DNA of 64,000 nucleotides from Ruminococcus flavefaciens (GTDB lineage: Bacteria > Bacillota > Clostridia > Oscillospirales > Ruminococcaceae). The stretch covers positions 1 to 64,000 of the forward strand of contig DFHF01000052.1 in assembly GCA_002371825.1 (NCBI GenBank), read 5' to 3'. A program made the translations under genes and the position numbers. This document shows, piece by piece, positions 34,159 through 41,490 of this stretch (the stretch's first letter is position 1; each line of letters opens with the position of its first letter). Under the pieces are notes generated by a model. It was not told where the DNA came from. It did not search any database and saw only the letters and a program-made list of their open reading frames with translations.

Positions 34159-35071
34159 TTTCATTACCTCCTATAAGCGACTTGAAATATTCCTCCAGTG
34201 TGATCCCTGTTTCGTACAGAGCTGAGATATCAAGTCCGTTTTTAACAAGTGCAGAGTTTATAGCCGCAGGACTTATACTGTAGTCATATATCCTTATTTC
34301 AGAATCATCAATTACCTTATAATCACTGATGCTGAGTATCTCCTCAAGCATAGCGGCAGCCTTTTTGTTGTTGTTTGTTTTTATGACAATACAGCGCATA
34401 CATTCACGGTCCAGCTCATCACGGGTGATCTCCCTGACTATCCTTCCTTTCTCGATAAAAAGAAAACGATTTGCAATAAGATAGAGCTCAGAGAGTATGT
34501 GGCTCGATATGATGAAGGTTATATTCTTTTCACGGTTCAGCTGGCTGAAGGTCTCTCTGAGCTCGCTGATACCGATAGGGTCGAGACCGTTTATCGGTTC
34601 ATCCAGTATCACCAGGTCAGGATTATCCAGAAATGCCAAAGCTATGCCAAGTCTCTGCTTCATACCAAGAGACAGATTCCTGAATTTCTTGTTCTTTGCC
34701 TCCATGAGATTGACCATTTCCAGAGCCTCATCTATCTGTTTCATATCTGAGATCCCTTTCTGAAGAGCATAGTATTTAAGATTGCTGTATACTGTGAGTT
34801 CCTCAAAGAAGGCAGGGTTCTCTATCAGGCAGCCTATCCTGTGCTTTGAGCCTTCCACATCACTGTCTTTATTTGAGAATAGCTGAAATTCTCCCCCTGA
34901 TTTCGCAGTCAGTCCGGTTATCAGCTTCATCAGAGTAGTTTTTCCGGCGCCGTTTCGTCCTATCAGAGCATAAATATCTCCCTTGCGGACTGTGATATCT
35001 GCACTTTCGAGTGCAGTGAAGTTATTATATTTTTTGGATAGCCCTCTGGTAACGAGTATATTTTCTTTCAT
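34151..35071 (-). CDS. ABC-2 transporter ATP-binding protein (BcrA/NatA-like)
   Basis: 306 residues. Walker A is GRNGAGKTT (about 37-45), signature LSLGMKQRLGIALAFL, Walker B LVILDEPINGLDP and switch His in ISSHILSEL. A C-terminal regulatory domain (about 225-300) follows, as in BcrA and NatA ATPases linked to bacitracin or lantibiotic resistance and sodium export. First gene of a two-gene leftward operon whose upstream region has the same triple TTAAG operator as the FtsX operon, so both transporters probably answer to one signal. Confidence 0.94.
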   Translation of the reverse strand: MKENILVTRGLSKKYNNFTALESADITVRKGDIYALIGRNGAGKTTLMKLITGLTAKSGGEFQLFSNKDSDVEGSKHRIGCLIENPAFFEELTVYSNLKYYALQKGISDMKQIDEALEMVNLMEAKNKKFRNLSLGMKQRLGIALAFLDNPDLVILDEPINGLDPIGISELRETFSQLNREKNITFIISSHILSELYLIANRFLFIEKGRIVREITRDELDRECMRCIVIKTNNNKKAAAMLEEILSISDYKVIDDSEIRIYDYSISPAAINSALVKNGLDISALYETGITLEEYFKSLIGGNENA

Positions 35072-35101
35072 GGCTGATCACTCCTTATCTTCTATGATCT
35101 G

Positions 35102-35156
35102 ATTATATCATTCATTTATAAAAAAATACTTAATCTGACTCTTAAAAAAGTCTTAA
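35102..35156 (-). promoter_or_regulatory. Triple TTAAG operator plus -10 box, second copy
   Basis: Leftward TTAAG repeats at 35156-35152, 35145-35141 and 35133-35129, spaced 11 and 12 bp, then 21 bases to TATAAT at 35107-35102. The spacing is identical to 2882-2936, including a T7 run after the third repeat. A weak -35 is replaced by the third repeat. Confidence 0.78.
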
Positions 35157-35184
35157 AAAAGAATGATGAAAAATAAAAAAACTC

Positions 35185-35213
35185 TTGACTTTTCTATATA
35201 ATAGGTATATAAT
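35185..35213 (+). promoter_or_regulatory. Promoter of the Nudix gene
   Basis: TTGACT (35185-35190), 17-base spacer, TATAAT (35208-35213). Back-to-back with the ABC operator, whose first repeat ends 29 bases to the left. Confidence 0.87.
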
Positions 35214-35276
35214 TACAAGCGCTGAAGAATTGTAATTATTCCGGAAGGCGGCGGAAAGAAAGTGGAGTTGAATAAA

Positions 35277-36062
35277 ATGACAGAGATCTATCTCAACAGG
35301 CTTGATAATTCAGAAGGTATATATAAGGAGCTTGCTTCAAAGCTCGGTGCTGAGGGTATCACTGATAAGGAAAAGCTCTCAGGATGGCTTCTCAGCAGGG
35401 AAGAGCCGAAGGAGTACAGACTCTATATTTCAGATGAGGATATTCCAAACGAGACTATAGATGAGGTCACCAGAGTTTTTTCTGAATGTGAGAAAAACGA
35501 TAATATGATAAAGACTGAGGTATATACCGATGAATTCCTCAACCTTATCGACGACAAGGCGAGAATGACAAGACAGGTAAAGCCCAGGTCTCTTGTTCAC
35601 AGAGACGGCGACCTTCATCCCACTGTACACATATGGCTGATAAAGCGCAAGGATATGGGAATATATGTGCTGCTGCAGAAAAGAGCTGCCGGAAAGCGGA
35701 TTAATCCGGACTGTTATGATGTGTCTGCCGCAGGTCATGTCTCACAGGGAGGAGAATTTCGCAGTGCGGCAGTAAGAGAGCTCCACGAAGAGCTTGGAAT
35801 AGATATCCCCCGTGGAAAGCTTGAGCTGATAGGACTGCGCCGGAATCTTTATACTGACGGTGACATCAAGGACAATGAGATGAGTGCAGTTTACATCTGC
35901 CGTGAGAATATCAACACTGATGAGCTCCTGCTTGATTCTGAGGAGGTATCAGAGGTGTGCTGGGCTGAGATAGATGAGATGCTTTCTGTTATGAAAAACG
36001 GCGGCTTCAAAAACTGTATCTCACTTGAAGAGCTTGCAATGATAAAGAAGGCTGTATTCTGA
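35277..36062 (+). CDS. Nudix hydrolase with N-terminal extension
   Basis: 261 residues. The Nudix box is GGEFRSAAVRELHEELGIDI, matching the Gx5Ex7REUxEExGU pattern, within VHIWLIKRKDMGIYVLLQKR and YDVSAAGHVSQGGEF. This class includes isopentenyl-diphosphate isomerase-like and NDP-sugar hydrolases; the HRDGDLHPTVHIW opening is like IDI-type Nudix proteins that act on alcohol diphosphates. The first 90 residues are not recognised. ATG at 35277 is used (GGAG 9 bases upstream); GTG at 35262 is possible. Substrate unknown. Confidence 0.88.
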   Translation: MTEIYLNRLDNSEGIYKELASKLGAEGITDKEKLSGWLLSREEPKEYRLYISDEDIPNETIDEVTRVFSECEKNDNMIKTEVYTDEFLNLIDDKARMTRQVKPRSLVHRDGDLHPTVHIWLIKRKDMGIYVLLQKRAAGKRINPDCYDVSAAGHVSQGGEFRSAAVRELHEELGIDIPRGKLELIGLRRNLYTDGDIKDNEMSAVYICRENINTDELLLDSEEVSEVCWAEIDEMLSVMKNGGFKNCISLEELAMIKKAVF

Positions 36063-36105
36063 GCAAAATATTATACTCAGAACTGCCTGGCTGATAAAAC
36101 GAAGA

Positions 36106-36146
36106 ATACCCCCGAAACGGTGATCTGTCCGTATCGGGGGTATTTT
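36106..36146. terminator. Bidirectional terminator
   Basis: ATACCCCCGA (36106-36115) and TCGGGGGTAT (36134-36143), then TTTT. It lies between the convergent Nudix and dapL genes. Confidence 0.88.
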
Positions 36147-36161
36147 GTATTATAGATAAAA

Positions 36162-37370
36162 TCACATTGCTCTGACCAGTTCGCTGAATCTTTCCATAGC
36201 TTGGATAGTGCGCTGTCTGTCGCCGAAAGCTGTAAGTCTGAACCAGCCCTCACCGTTCTTTCCGAATCCGGCGCCTGGAGTTCCGACAACAGCTATCTTC
36301 TCGAGCATAAGATCGAAGAAATCCCAGCTCTTCATATCTTTTGGGCACTTGAACCAGATGTATGGGGAGTTGATCCCACCTGTGAATTTAACGTTAAGCT
36401 TTGTCATAGTGTCAGCAATGATACGGGCATTTTCCTGATAATATGAGATATTCTCATGTATCTGACGGAGGCCTTCTTCGGTGAATACTGCTGCTGCAGC
36501 ACACTGTACCGGATAGGAGACACCGTTGAATTTACTGCCCTGTCTGCGTCCCCAGATCTGAGCAACAGACACCTCAGTACCGTCTGAAGCTGTTACCTTA
36601 AGAGCCTCCGGGATCACTGTATATCCGCATCTCATACCGGTAAATCCGGCAGTTTTTGAGAGGGAGCACATCTCGATAGCGCATTCCTTGGCACCTTCGA
36701 TGCAGAATATGCTTCTCGGCACATCCGGATCGGTGATGAATGCTTCATAGGCGGCATCGTAGATGATTATGGCGTTGTTTTTCTTAGCATAGTCTATCCA
36801 CTGCCTTAACTGGTCTGCGGTATAGACTGATCCGGTGGGATTATTTGGAGAGCAGAGATAGATCAGATCCGCATGAACACTGTAGTCAGGCATTGCTGCG
36901 AAGCCGTTCTCCTCATTGGAGTCGGCATAGATTATCTTTCTTCCGCACATGAGATTGGAGTCCACATATACCGGGTAGGCGGGATCAGTGACTAGGATAA
37001 CATTGTCATCACCGAAGATATCCACGATATTTCCGCAGTCGGCCTTTGCACCGTCGTTTATGCGTATCTCAGAAGGAGCAACATCTGCTCCGAAGCTTTT
37101 ATAGTATCCTGATACAGCCTCACGGAGGAAGTCGTATCCGGCACCGCTGTCCTCATAGCCCTTGAAGGTCTCTTTGACCCCCATTTCATCGCAGCCTTTT
37201 TTCATTGCCTCGATGACGACAGGCGCTATGGGAAGGGTAACATCGCCGATACCCATTCTGATGATATCAGCGGAAGGGTTCTTCTCTTTGAAAACGGTGA
37301 TCTTCTTTGCAATATTTATAAATAGATAATTCTTCTCAAGCTTGAGAAAGTTTTCATTCAGCTGCGGCAT
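36162..37370 (-). CDS. dapL: LL-diaminopimelate aminotransferase
   Basis: 402 residues, the usual length for DapL. The enzyme makes LL-2,6-diaminopimelate directly from tetrahydrodipicolinate and glutamate, bypassing the acylated intermediates. Family signatures are NYLFINIAKKITVFKEKNP, RMGIGDVTLPI, GYEDSGAGYDFLREA and VTDPAYPVYVDSNLMCGR; the PLP Lys is in CSLSKTAGFTGMRCGY. RBS AAAGGAG. Its start overlaps the dapF stop by 13 bases, so the two lysine/cell-wall genes are coupled. Confidence 0.97.
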   Translation of the reverse strand: MPQLNENFLKLEKNYLFINIAKKITVFKEKNPSADIIRMGIGDVTLPIAPVVIEAMKKGCDEMGVKETFKGYEDSGAGYDFLREAVSGYYKSFGADVAPSEIRINDGAKADCGNIVDIFGDDNVILVTDPAYPVYVDSNLMCGRKIIYADSNEENGFAAMPDYSVHADLIYLCSPNNPTGSVYTADQLRQWIDYAKKNNAIIIYDAAYEAFITDPDVPRSIFCIEGAKECAIEMCSLSKTAGFTGMRCGYTVIPEALKVTASDGTEVSVAQIWGRRQGSKFNGVSYPVQCAAAAVFTEEGLRQIHENISYYQENARIIADTMTKLNVKFTGGINSPYIWFKCPKDMKSWDFFDLMLEKIAVVGTPGAGFGKNGEGWFRLTAFGDRQRTIQAMERFSELVRAM

Positions 37371-38236
37371 ACTGCATACTCCTTTGCTTTTTCGATATAT
37401 TCATCGTCGACTGAGCCGTCACATATGAACTCGGCAGGACCGGTCATGATAACAGTCTCATCGGACCTGTAGTTTATTATGAGGTCACCGCCTCTCAGGT
37501 GGATGAGGATATCCTCGTCACGGGGACATATCCCATTGAGTACGGCTGCAACTGCGCTGGCGCAGGCACCGGTACCGCAGGCGAAGGTCTCTCCGCTTCC
37601 ACGCTCCCACACTCTCATGCGGAGGGTATGACTGTCGATGACCTGAATGAACTCGGTGTTCACTCGGGCAGGAAAAAGCCTGTGATTTTCAAACTCTGGT
37701 CCTATCTGTTCCAGATTGAGGCTGTCGATATCGTCCATGAAAAGTACAGCGTGGGGATTGCCCATAGATACGCAGGTGATGTCATAGGAACAGCCGCCGA
37801 CCTCAACAGGCTGAGCGATGAATCTATCCAGAGGACTGTCCACAGGAATATCCTTTGGGAGGAGCACAGCTTTGCCCATATCCACAGTAACAGAGCTGAC
37901 CTTACCGTTTTTTACGGCAAGTGTCAGGTATTTTATGCCGGAGTTTGTTTCAAGAGTAATATCAGTTTTATCGGTAAGACCCTTTTCGTAAACGTACTTT
38001 CCGATACACCTTGTAGCGTTGCCGCACATCATAGCCTCTGAGCCGTCAGCATTGAATATTCTCATGCGGAAGTCAGCTATGTCGGAGGGCATGATGAGGA
38101 CAAGGCCGTCGGAGCCGATACCCTTGCGGACATCGCTGAGTATAACGGAGACCTTTTCCGGGTCAGTGACAGTTTCGGTAAAGCAGTTTATGTAGATGTA
38201 GTCATTGCCGATACCATGCATTTTGGTGAAATTCAT
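37358..38236 (-). CDS. dapF: Diaminopimelate epimerase
   Basis: 292 residues. DapF converts LL- to meso-diaminopimelate, used in lysine synthesis and in peptidoglycan crosslinks. It opens MNFTKMHGIGNDYIYIN. The two catalytic cysteines are in AMMCGNATRCIGKY and FACGTGACASAVA, one in each half of the pseudo-symmetric fold. The start at 38236 is chosen because GGAG sits 8 bases upstream; the longer open frame reads through the intergenic element. Together with dapL it completes the last two steps to meso-DAP by the aminotransferase route. Confidence 0.96.
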   Translation of the reverse strand: MNFTKMHGIGNDYIYINCFTETVTDPEKVSVILSDVRKGIGSDGLVLIMPSDIADFRMRIFNADGSEAMMCGNATRCIGKYVYEKGLTDKTDITLETNSGIKYLTLAVKNGKVSSVTVDMGKAVLLPKDIPVDSPLDRFIAQPVEVGGCSYDITCVSMGNPHAVLFMDDIDSLNLEQIGPEFENHRLFPARVNTEFIQVIDSHTLRMRVWERGSGETFACGTGACASAVAAVLNGICPRDEDILIHLRGGDLIINYRSDETVIMTGPAEFICDGSVDDEYIEKAKEYAVCRS

Positions 38237-38288
38237 ATATACATCTCCCATAGTGACTCGGATGGGAGAGCAGTAATAATAAATTAAA

Positions 38289-38464
38289 TAATAACGCCGA
38301 AGGCGCAGAAAATGGGAGTCCAGAGGGATGTTATTCCTCTGGCAGAGGGTGAACGAGGGGGACAGCGTCCCCCTGAGCAGCAGTCCGGACAGCGAAGCGA
38401 TTCCGGACGGACCCTCTCGTGCAATATTCCTCGGCTTGACCGACGAAATAATTTCGGACAAGCC
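38289..38464. other. Hairpin-rich intergenic element between asnA and dapF
   Basis: It has successive hairpins CAGAGG/CCTCTG, GGGGGAC/GTCCCCC, GTCCGGA/TCCGGAC and GGCTTG/CAAGCC with CGAAAT/ATTTCG (38433-38464). The last may terminate the leftward asnA transcript. A loosely related element is at 16140-16265. Open frames across it look random. Confidence 0.45.
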
Positions 38465-38483
38465 TCTTTTATCTTATTTAGGA

Positions 38484-39494
38484 TCAGAGCAGAGTAATAC
38501 CTGCCTCAGCACATTTCTCAACCATATCCTCAGGCCATACAGAGGACTGCACCTCACCGATATGAGCCTTTTCAAGGAGCAGCATACAGAGTCTTGACTG
38601 ACCTATGCCTCCGCCGATAGTCAGCGGAAGAGTGCCGTCAGCTATCATCTGATGATACTTGTACTGCATCCTGTCCTCAGCTCCGCACTCTGCAAGCTGC
38701 TTTTTCAGAGAAATCTCGTCAACACGGATACCCATGGAGGACACCTCCAGAGCTCTTCCAAGAACATCGTCCCAGAAGAATATATCTCCGTTGAGGGACC
38801 AGTCATCGTAGTCCGGAGCTCTTCCGTCATGCTTTTCACCGCTGGCAAGCTTGCCGCCGATCTGCATGATGAATACTGTACCGTGCTCCTTTGTGATAAG
38901 GTCCTCACGCTCCTTGGAGGTCTTATCCGGATACATATCCTCCAGCTCCTGAGTTGTTATAAAGAATACATCATCAGTGATCTTGTCAGCAAGAACAGGG
39001 TATCTGTGGCTGACCTTGCGCTTTGTATAGACTACAGCCTTTACAACATTCTTTACTGTTTCCTTAAGGTAATCTATGGTGCGCTTGTCACGGGTGATGA
39101 CTTTTTCCCAGTCCCACTGGTCAACGAAAATTGAATGAACGTTGTCGGTATCATCATCACGGCGGATAGCGTTCATATCGGTATAGATACCCTCGCCGGG
39201 CTCATAGCCGTAGCGGTAGAGAGCCATTCTCTTCCACTTTGCAAGAGACTGAACTACTTCTGCCTTACCGTCGATCTCCTTTATATCGAAATCGACCTTT
39301 CTCTCAACACCGTTGAGGTCGTCGTTTATACCGCTGCCCTGCTTAACAATGAGCGGAGCGGAAACACGGTCCAGTGTGAGCACGATAGACAGTGCCTGCT
39401 GGAATATGTCCTTGATGTACTTGATGGCGTGCTGAGTTTCTCTCAGTGTCAGTGAGGACTTATAGCCCTCCGGGATATACAGCGATCTTGACAT
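38484..39494 (-). CDS. asnA: Aspartate-ammonia ligase (asparagine synthetase A)
   Basis: 336 residues, the normal AsnA length. It makes asparagine from aspartate, ammonia and ATP, with a fold related to class II tRNA synthetases. Family hallmarks: VSAPLIVKQGSGINDDLNG, AEVVQSLAKWKRMALYRYG, MNAIRRDDDTDNVHSIFVDQWDWEK and GGGIGQSRLCMLLL. ATG at 39494 is used (GGAAAG 8 bases upstream). It has its own perfect promoter and a structured leader of about 165 bases and lies just downstream of asnS. Confidence 0.97.
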   Translation of the reverse strand: MSRSLYIPEGYKSSLTLRETQHAIKYIKDIFQQALSIVLTLDRVSAPLIVKQGSGINDDLNGVERKVDFDIKEIDGKAEVVQSLAKWKRMALYRYGYEPGEGIYTDMNAIRRDDDTDNVHSIFVDQWDWEKVITRDKRTIDYLKETVKNVVKAVVYTKRKVSHRYPVLADKITDDVFFITTQELEDMYPDKTSKEREDLITKEHGTVFIMQIGGKLASGEKHDGRAPDYDDWSLNGDIFFWDDVLGRALEVSSMGIRVDEISLKKQLAECGAEDRMQYKYHQMIADGTLPLTIGGGIGQSRLCMLLLEKAHIGEVQSSVWPEDMVEKCAEAGITLL

Positions 39495-39661
39495 AATAAT
39501 CACTTTCCTTTTCTGTAGATTTGATATTTAGAACAGAGGGCAGCGCCATTGATGCCTTCTGAGCTTAACATTTGGCATTGCTGATATCATCAGCTTTTAT
39601 CATAAAATCAGAAAGGTGTTCCGACCTCTTAACAGGAACGGAACACCTTTGTTCTTCTTAT
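39495..39661 (-). ncRNA. Structured leader of asnA, no family recognised
   Basis: About 165 bases between the promoter and asnA. A 12-bp perfect stem AAAGGTGTTCCG/CGGAACACCTTT (39650-39639 with 39623-39612 read leftward) comes first, then GCTGAT/ATCAGC and ATGCC/GGCAT stems. It lacks the T-box consensus seen before asnS. A 12-codon open frame (39603-39565) sits in it without a clear RBS. Its long leader suggests control, possibly by attenuation. Confidence 0.5.
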
Positions 39662-39667
39662 GCAATT

Positions 39668-39696
39668 ATTATACACCTGAATTGCATCATTGTCAA
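39668..39696 (-). promoter_or_regulatory. Promoter of asnA
   Basis: Leftward TTGACA (39696-39691), 17-base spacer, TATAAT (39673-39668), perfect consensus. Confidence 0.92.
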
Positions 39697-39739
39697 GAGT
39701 TTTTTTGAATTAAAAATTGAATTTGTTTCAAAGGGGATC

Positions 39740-41113
39740 TTATCTTATAGAACCAACAGTTCTGGGGAAGAGAATAACGTCACGGATATTAGCCATGCCT
39801 GTTGTATACATGATAAGTCTCTCGAAGCCGAGGCCAAAACCGCCGTGAGGTACTGAACCGAACTTGCGGAGATCAAGGTAGTCGGAGTAGAGGTCGAGGT
39901 TCATATTTCTCTCCTTCATTGCAGCGATGAGCTTATCATAATCATATTCTCTTTCACTTCCGCCTATGATCTCTCCTACACCGGGAACAAGGAGGTCAAC
40001 TGCGGCAACAGTTTTTCCGTCGGGATTCTGTTTCATATAGAATGACTTTATCTCCTTGGGGTAATCTGTAACGAATACAGCCTTCTTGAATACCTTCTCG
40101 GAGATGTATCTCTCGTGTTCTGTCTGGAGGTCGCAGCCCCATTCTACAGGGTAAACAAACTTCTCGCCTGACTCCTGGAGGAGCTTTATAGCCTCAGTGT
40201 AGGTAACTCTGCCGAATTCGTGGGAGATGAGCTCCTCAAGGCGAGCCTTCAGTCCCTTTTCAAAGTGAGCGTCGAAGAAAGCGATCTCGTCGGGACACTT
40301 TTCAAGGAGCTTGCCGATAACGAATTTAAGCATATTCTCAGCTATCTCGATAACGTCGTCGAGCTCTGCGAAAGCAACCTCAGGCTCAATGTGCCAGAAT
40401 TCAGCAAGGTGCTTGGGAGTATTGGAGTTCTCAGCACGGAATGAAGGGCCGAAGGTATATATCTTGCCCATAGCCATAGCAGCCATTTCGCCTTCAAGCT
40501 GACCTGATACTGAAAGACCTGCTTTCTTGCCGAAGAAGTCGTTAGCGTAGTACTCCTCCTCGGACTTGAACTCAGTGGTATAGCCGTTTGTGGTTACCTG
40601 GAACATCTCACCTGCACCCTCGCAGTCGCTGCCGGTGATAAGGGGAGTATTTACATATACATAGTTATTGCTCTGGAAGAATTCGTGTAAAGCAGAAGCG
40701 AGGACTGAGCGGACTCTCCATACGGCATTGAAAGTGTTCGTTCTTCCTCTGAGGTGAGGGATAGAACGGAGAAATTCAAGTGAGCAGCCCTTCTTCTGGA
40801 GGGGATAGTCTGTGGGAGCGTCACCGAAAACAGTGATACCGTCGGGAGTAGTATTTATCTCAACAGTATTGTTTCTGCCCTCAACAGCATTACCTGTTAC
40901 TTTAATAGAGGTGCCTACTCTTGGTTCCTTGTAGTCTGAGCCCTCGCCCTTTTCAACAACGACCTGAACGTTTTTAAGGGAGGTACCGTCGTTTACCTCG
41001 ATGAAAGCCACGCTCTTTGAATTACGGGAAGTACGGACCCAGCCGCAGACAGTAACTGACTGACCGATATAGTCCTTGGATGTGATAATGTCCTTGACAT
41101 CGATGTGTTTCAT
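39740..41113 (-). CDS. asnS: Asparagine-tRNA ligase
   Basis: 457 residues. It charges tRNA-Asn directly. The N-terminal OB anticodon domain (about 1-110) holds VTVCGWVRTSRNSKSVAFIE. The class II core has motif 2 in FGPSFRAENSNTPKHLAEFW and motif 3 in GGFGLGFERLIMYTTGMANI. The combination DCEGAGEMFQVTT and AEFWHIEPE is typical of AsnRS rather than AspRS. RBS AAAGGA. It sits behind an asparagine T-box and directly upstream of asnA. Confidence 0.97.
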   Translation of the reverse strand: MKHIDVKDIITSKDYIGQSVTVCGWVRTSRNSKSVAFIEVNDGTSLKNVQVVVEKGEGSDYKEPRVGTSIKVTGNAVEGRNNTVEINTTPDGITVFGDAPTDYPLQKKGCSLEFLRSIPHLRGRTNTFNAVWRVRSVLASALHEFFQSNNYVYVNTPLITGSDCEGAGEMFQVTTNGYTTEFKSEEEYYANDFFGKKAGLSVSGQLEGEMAAMAMGKIYTFGPSFRAENSNTPKHLAEFWHIEPEVAFAELDDVIEIAENMLKFVIGKLLEKCPDEIAFFDAHFEKGLKARLEELISHEFGRVTYTEAIKLLQESGEKFVYPVEWGCDLQTEHERYISEKVFKKAVFVTDYPKEIKSFYMKQNPDGKTVAAVDLLVPGVGEIIGGSEREYDYDKLIAAMKERNMNLDLYSDYLDLRKFGSVPHGGFGLGFERLIMYTTGMANIRDVILFPRTVGSIR

Positions 41114-41165
41114 AGTGATTCGTTCCTTTCAGATAAATAATAATTTATTCAGGACGAAGAAATAC

Positions 41166-41427
41166 AAAAAGCCCCCGTCCTCTACAGGACGGGAGCATAT
41201 TACCCGTGGTGCCACCTGAATTACCGCAAAGCGATCACTTTTGGCCGCTGTAACGTGCGGAACACGGCTCGCTTACTCGGAGATCTCAGCGGTAGATCGC
41301 TGTAGGACCTTTCAGTCTGCTGCTCGGGAGTGTTATTCGCTTCGGGACGAATGTGCGGCTCACACCTTACCCGCACTCTCTGTAAAACGCTGTCCGAGGT
41401 TACTTCTCTCTGTCATTGCATTTGTTC
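41166..41427 (-). ncRNA. T-box leader (tRNA-Asn) of asnS
   Basis: Read leftward. Stem I has GGTGTGAGC, and the specifier loop is GAAT-AAC-ACTC with Asn codon AAC at 41334-41332. The T-box AGGTGGCACCACGGG is at 41217-41203. The terminator is CCCGTCCT/AGGACGGG (41174-41193) followed by TTTTT. Its specifier region aligns exactly with the Phe T-box (GAAG-TTC-ACTC), giving good support for both codon assignments. Confidence 0.95.
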
Positions 41428-41433
41428 AGGTGT

Positions 41434-41462
41434 ATTATATCACACTTTTTTCAGGTTGTCAA
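41434..41462 (-). promoter_or_regulatory. Promoter of the asnS T-box transcript
   Basis: Leftward TTGACA (41462-41457), 17-base spacer, TATAAT (41439-41434). Confidence 0.92.
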
Positions 41463-41490
41463 GAGCTGAAAACAATTTTGCGGAACTGTT

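Noticed and set aside
38312..38497. Short plus-strand frames between asnA and dapF
   Set aside because: They cover the hairpin-rich element and look random, with no RBS.
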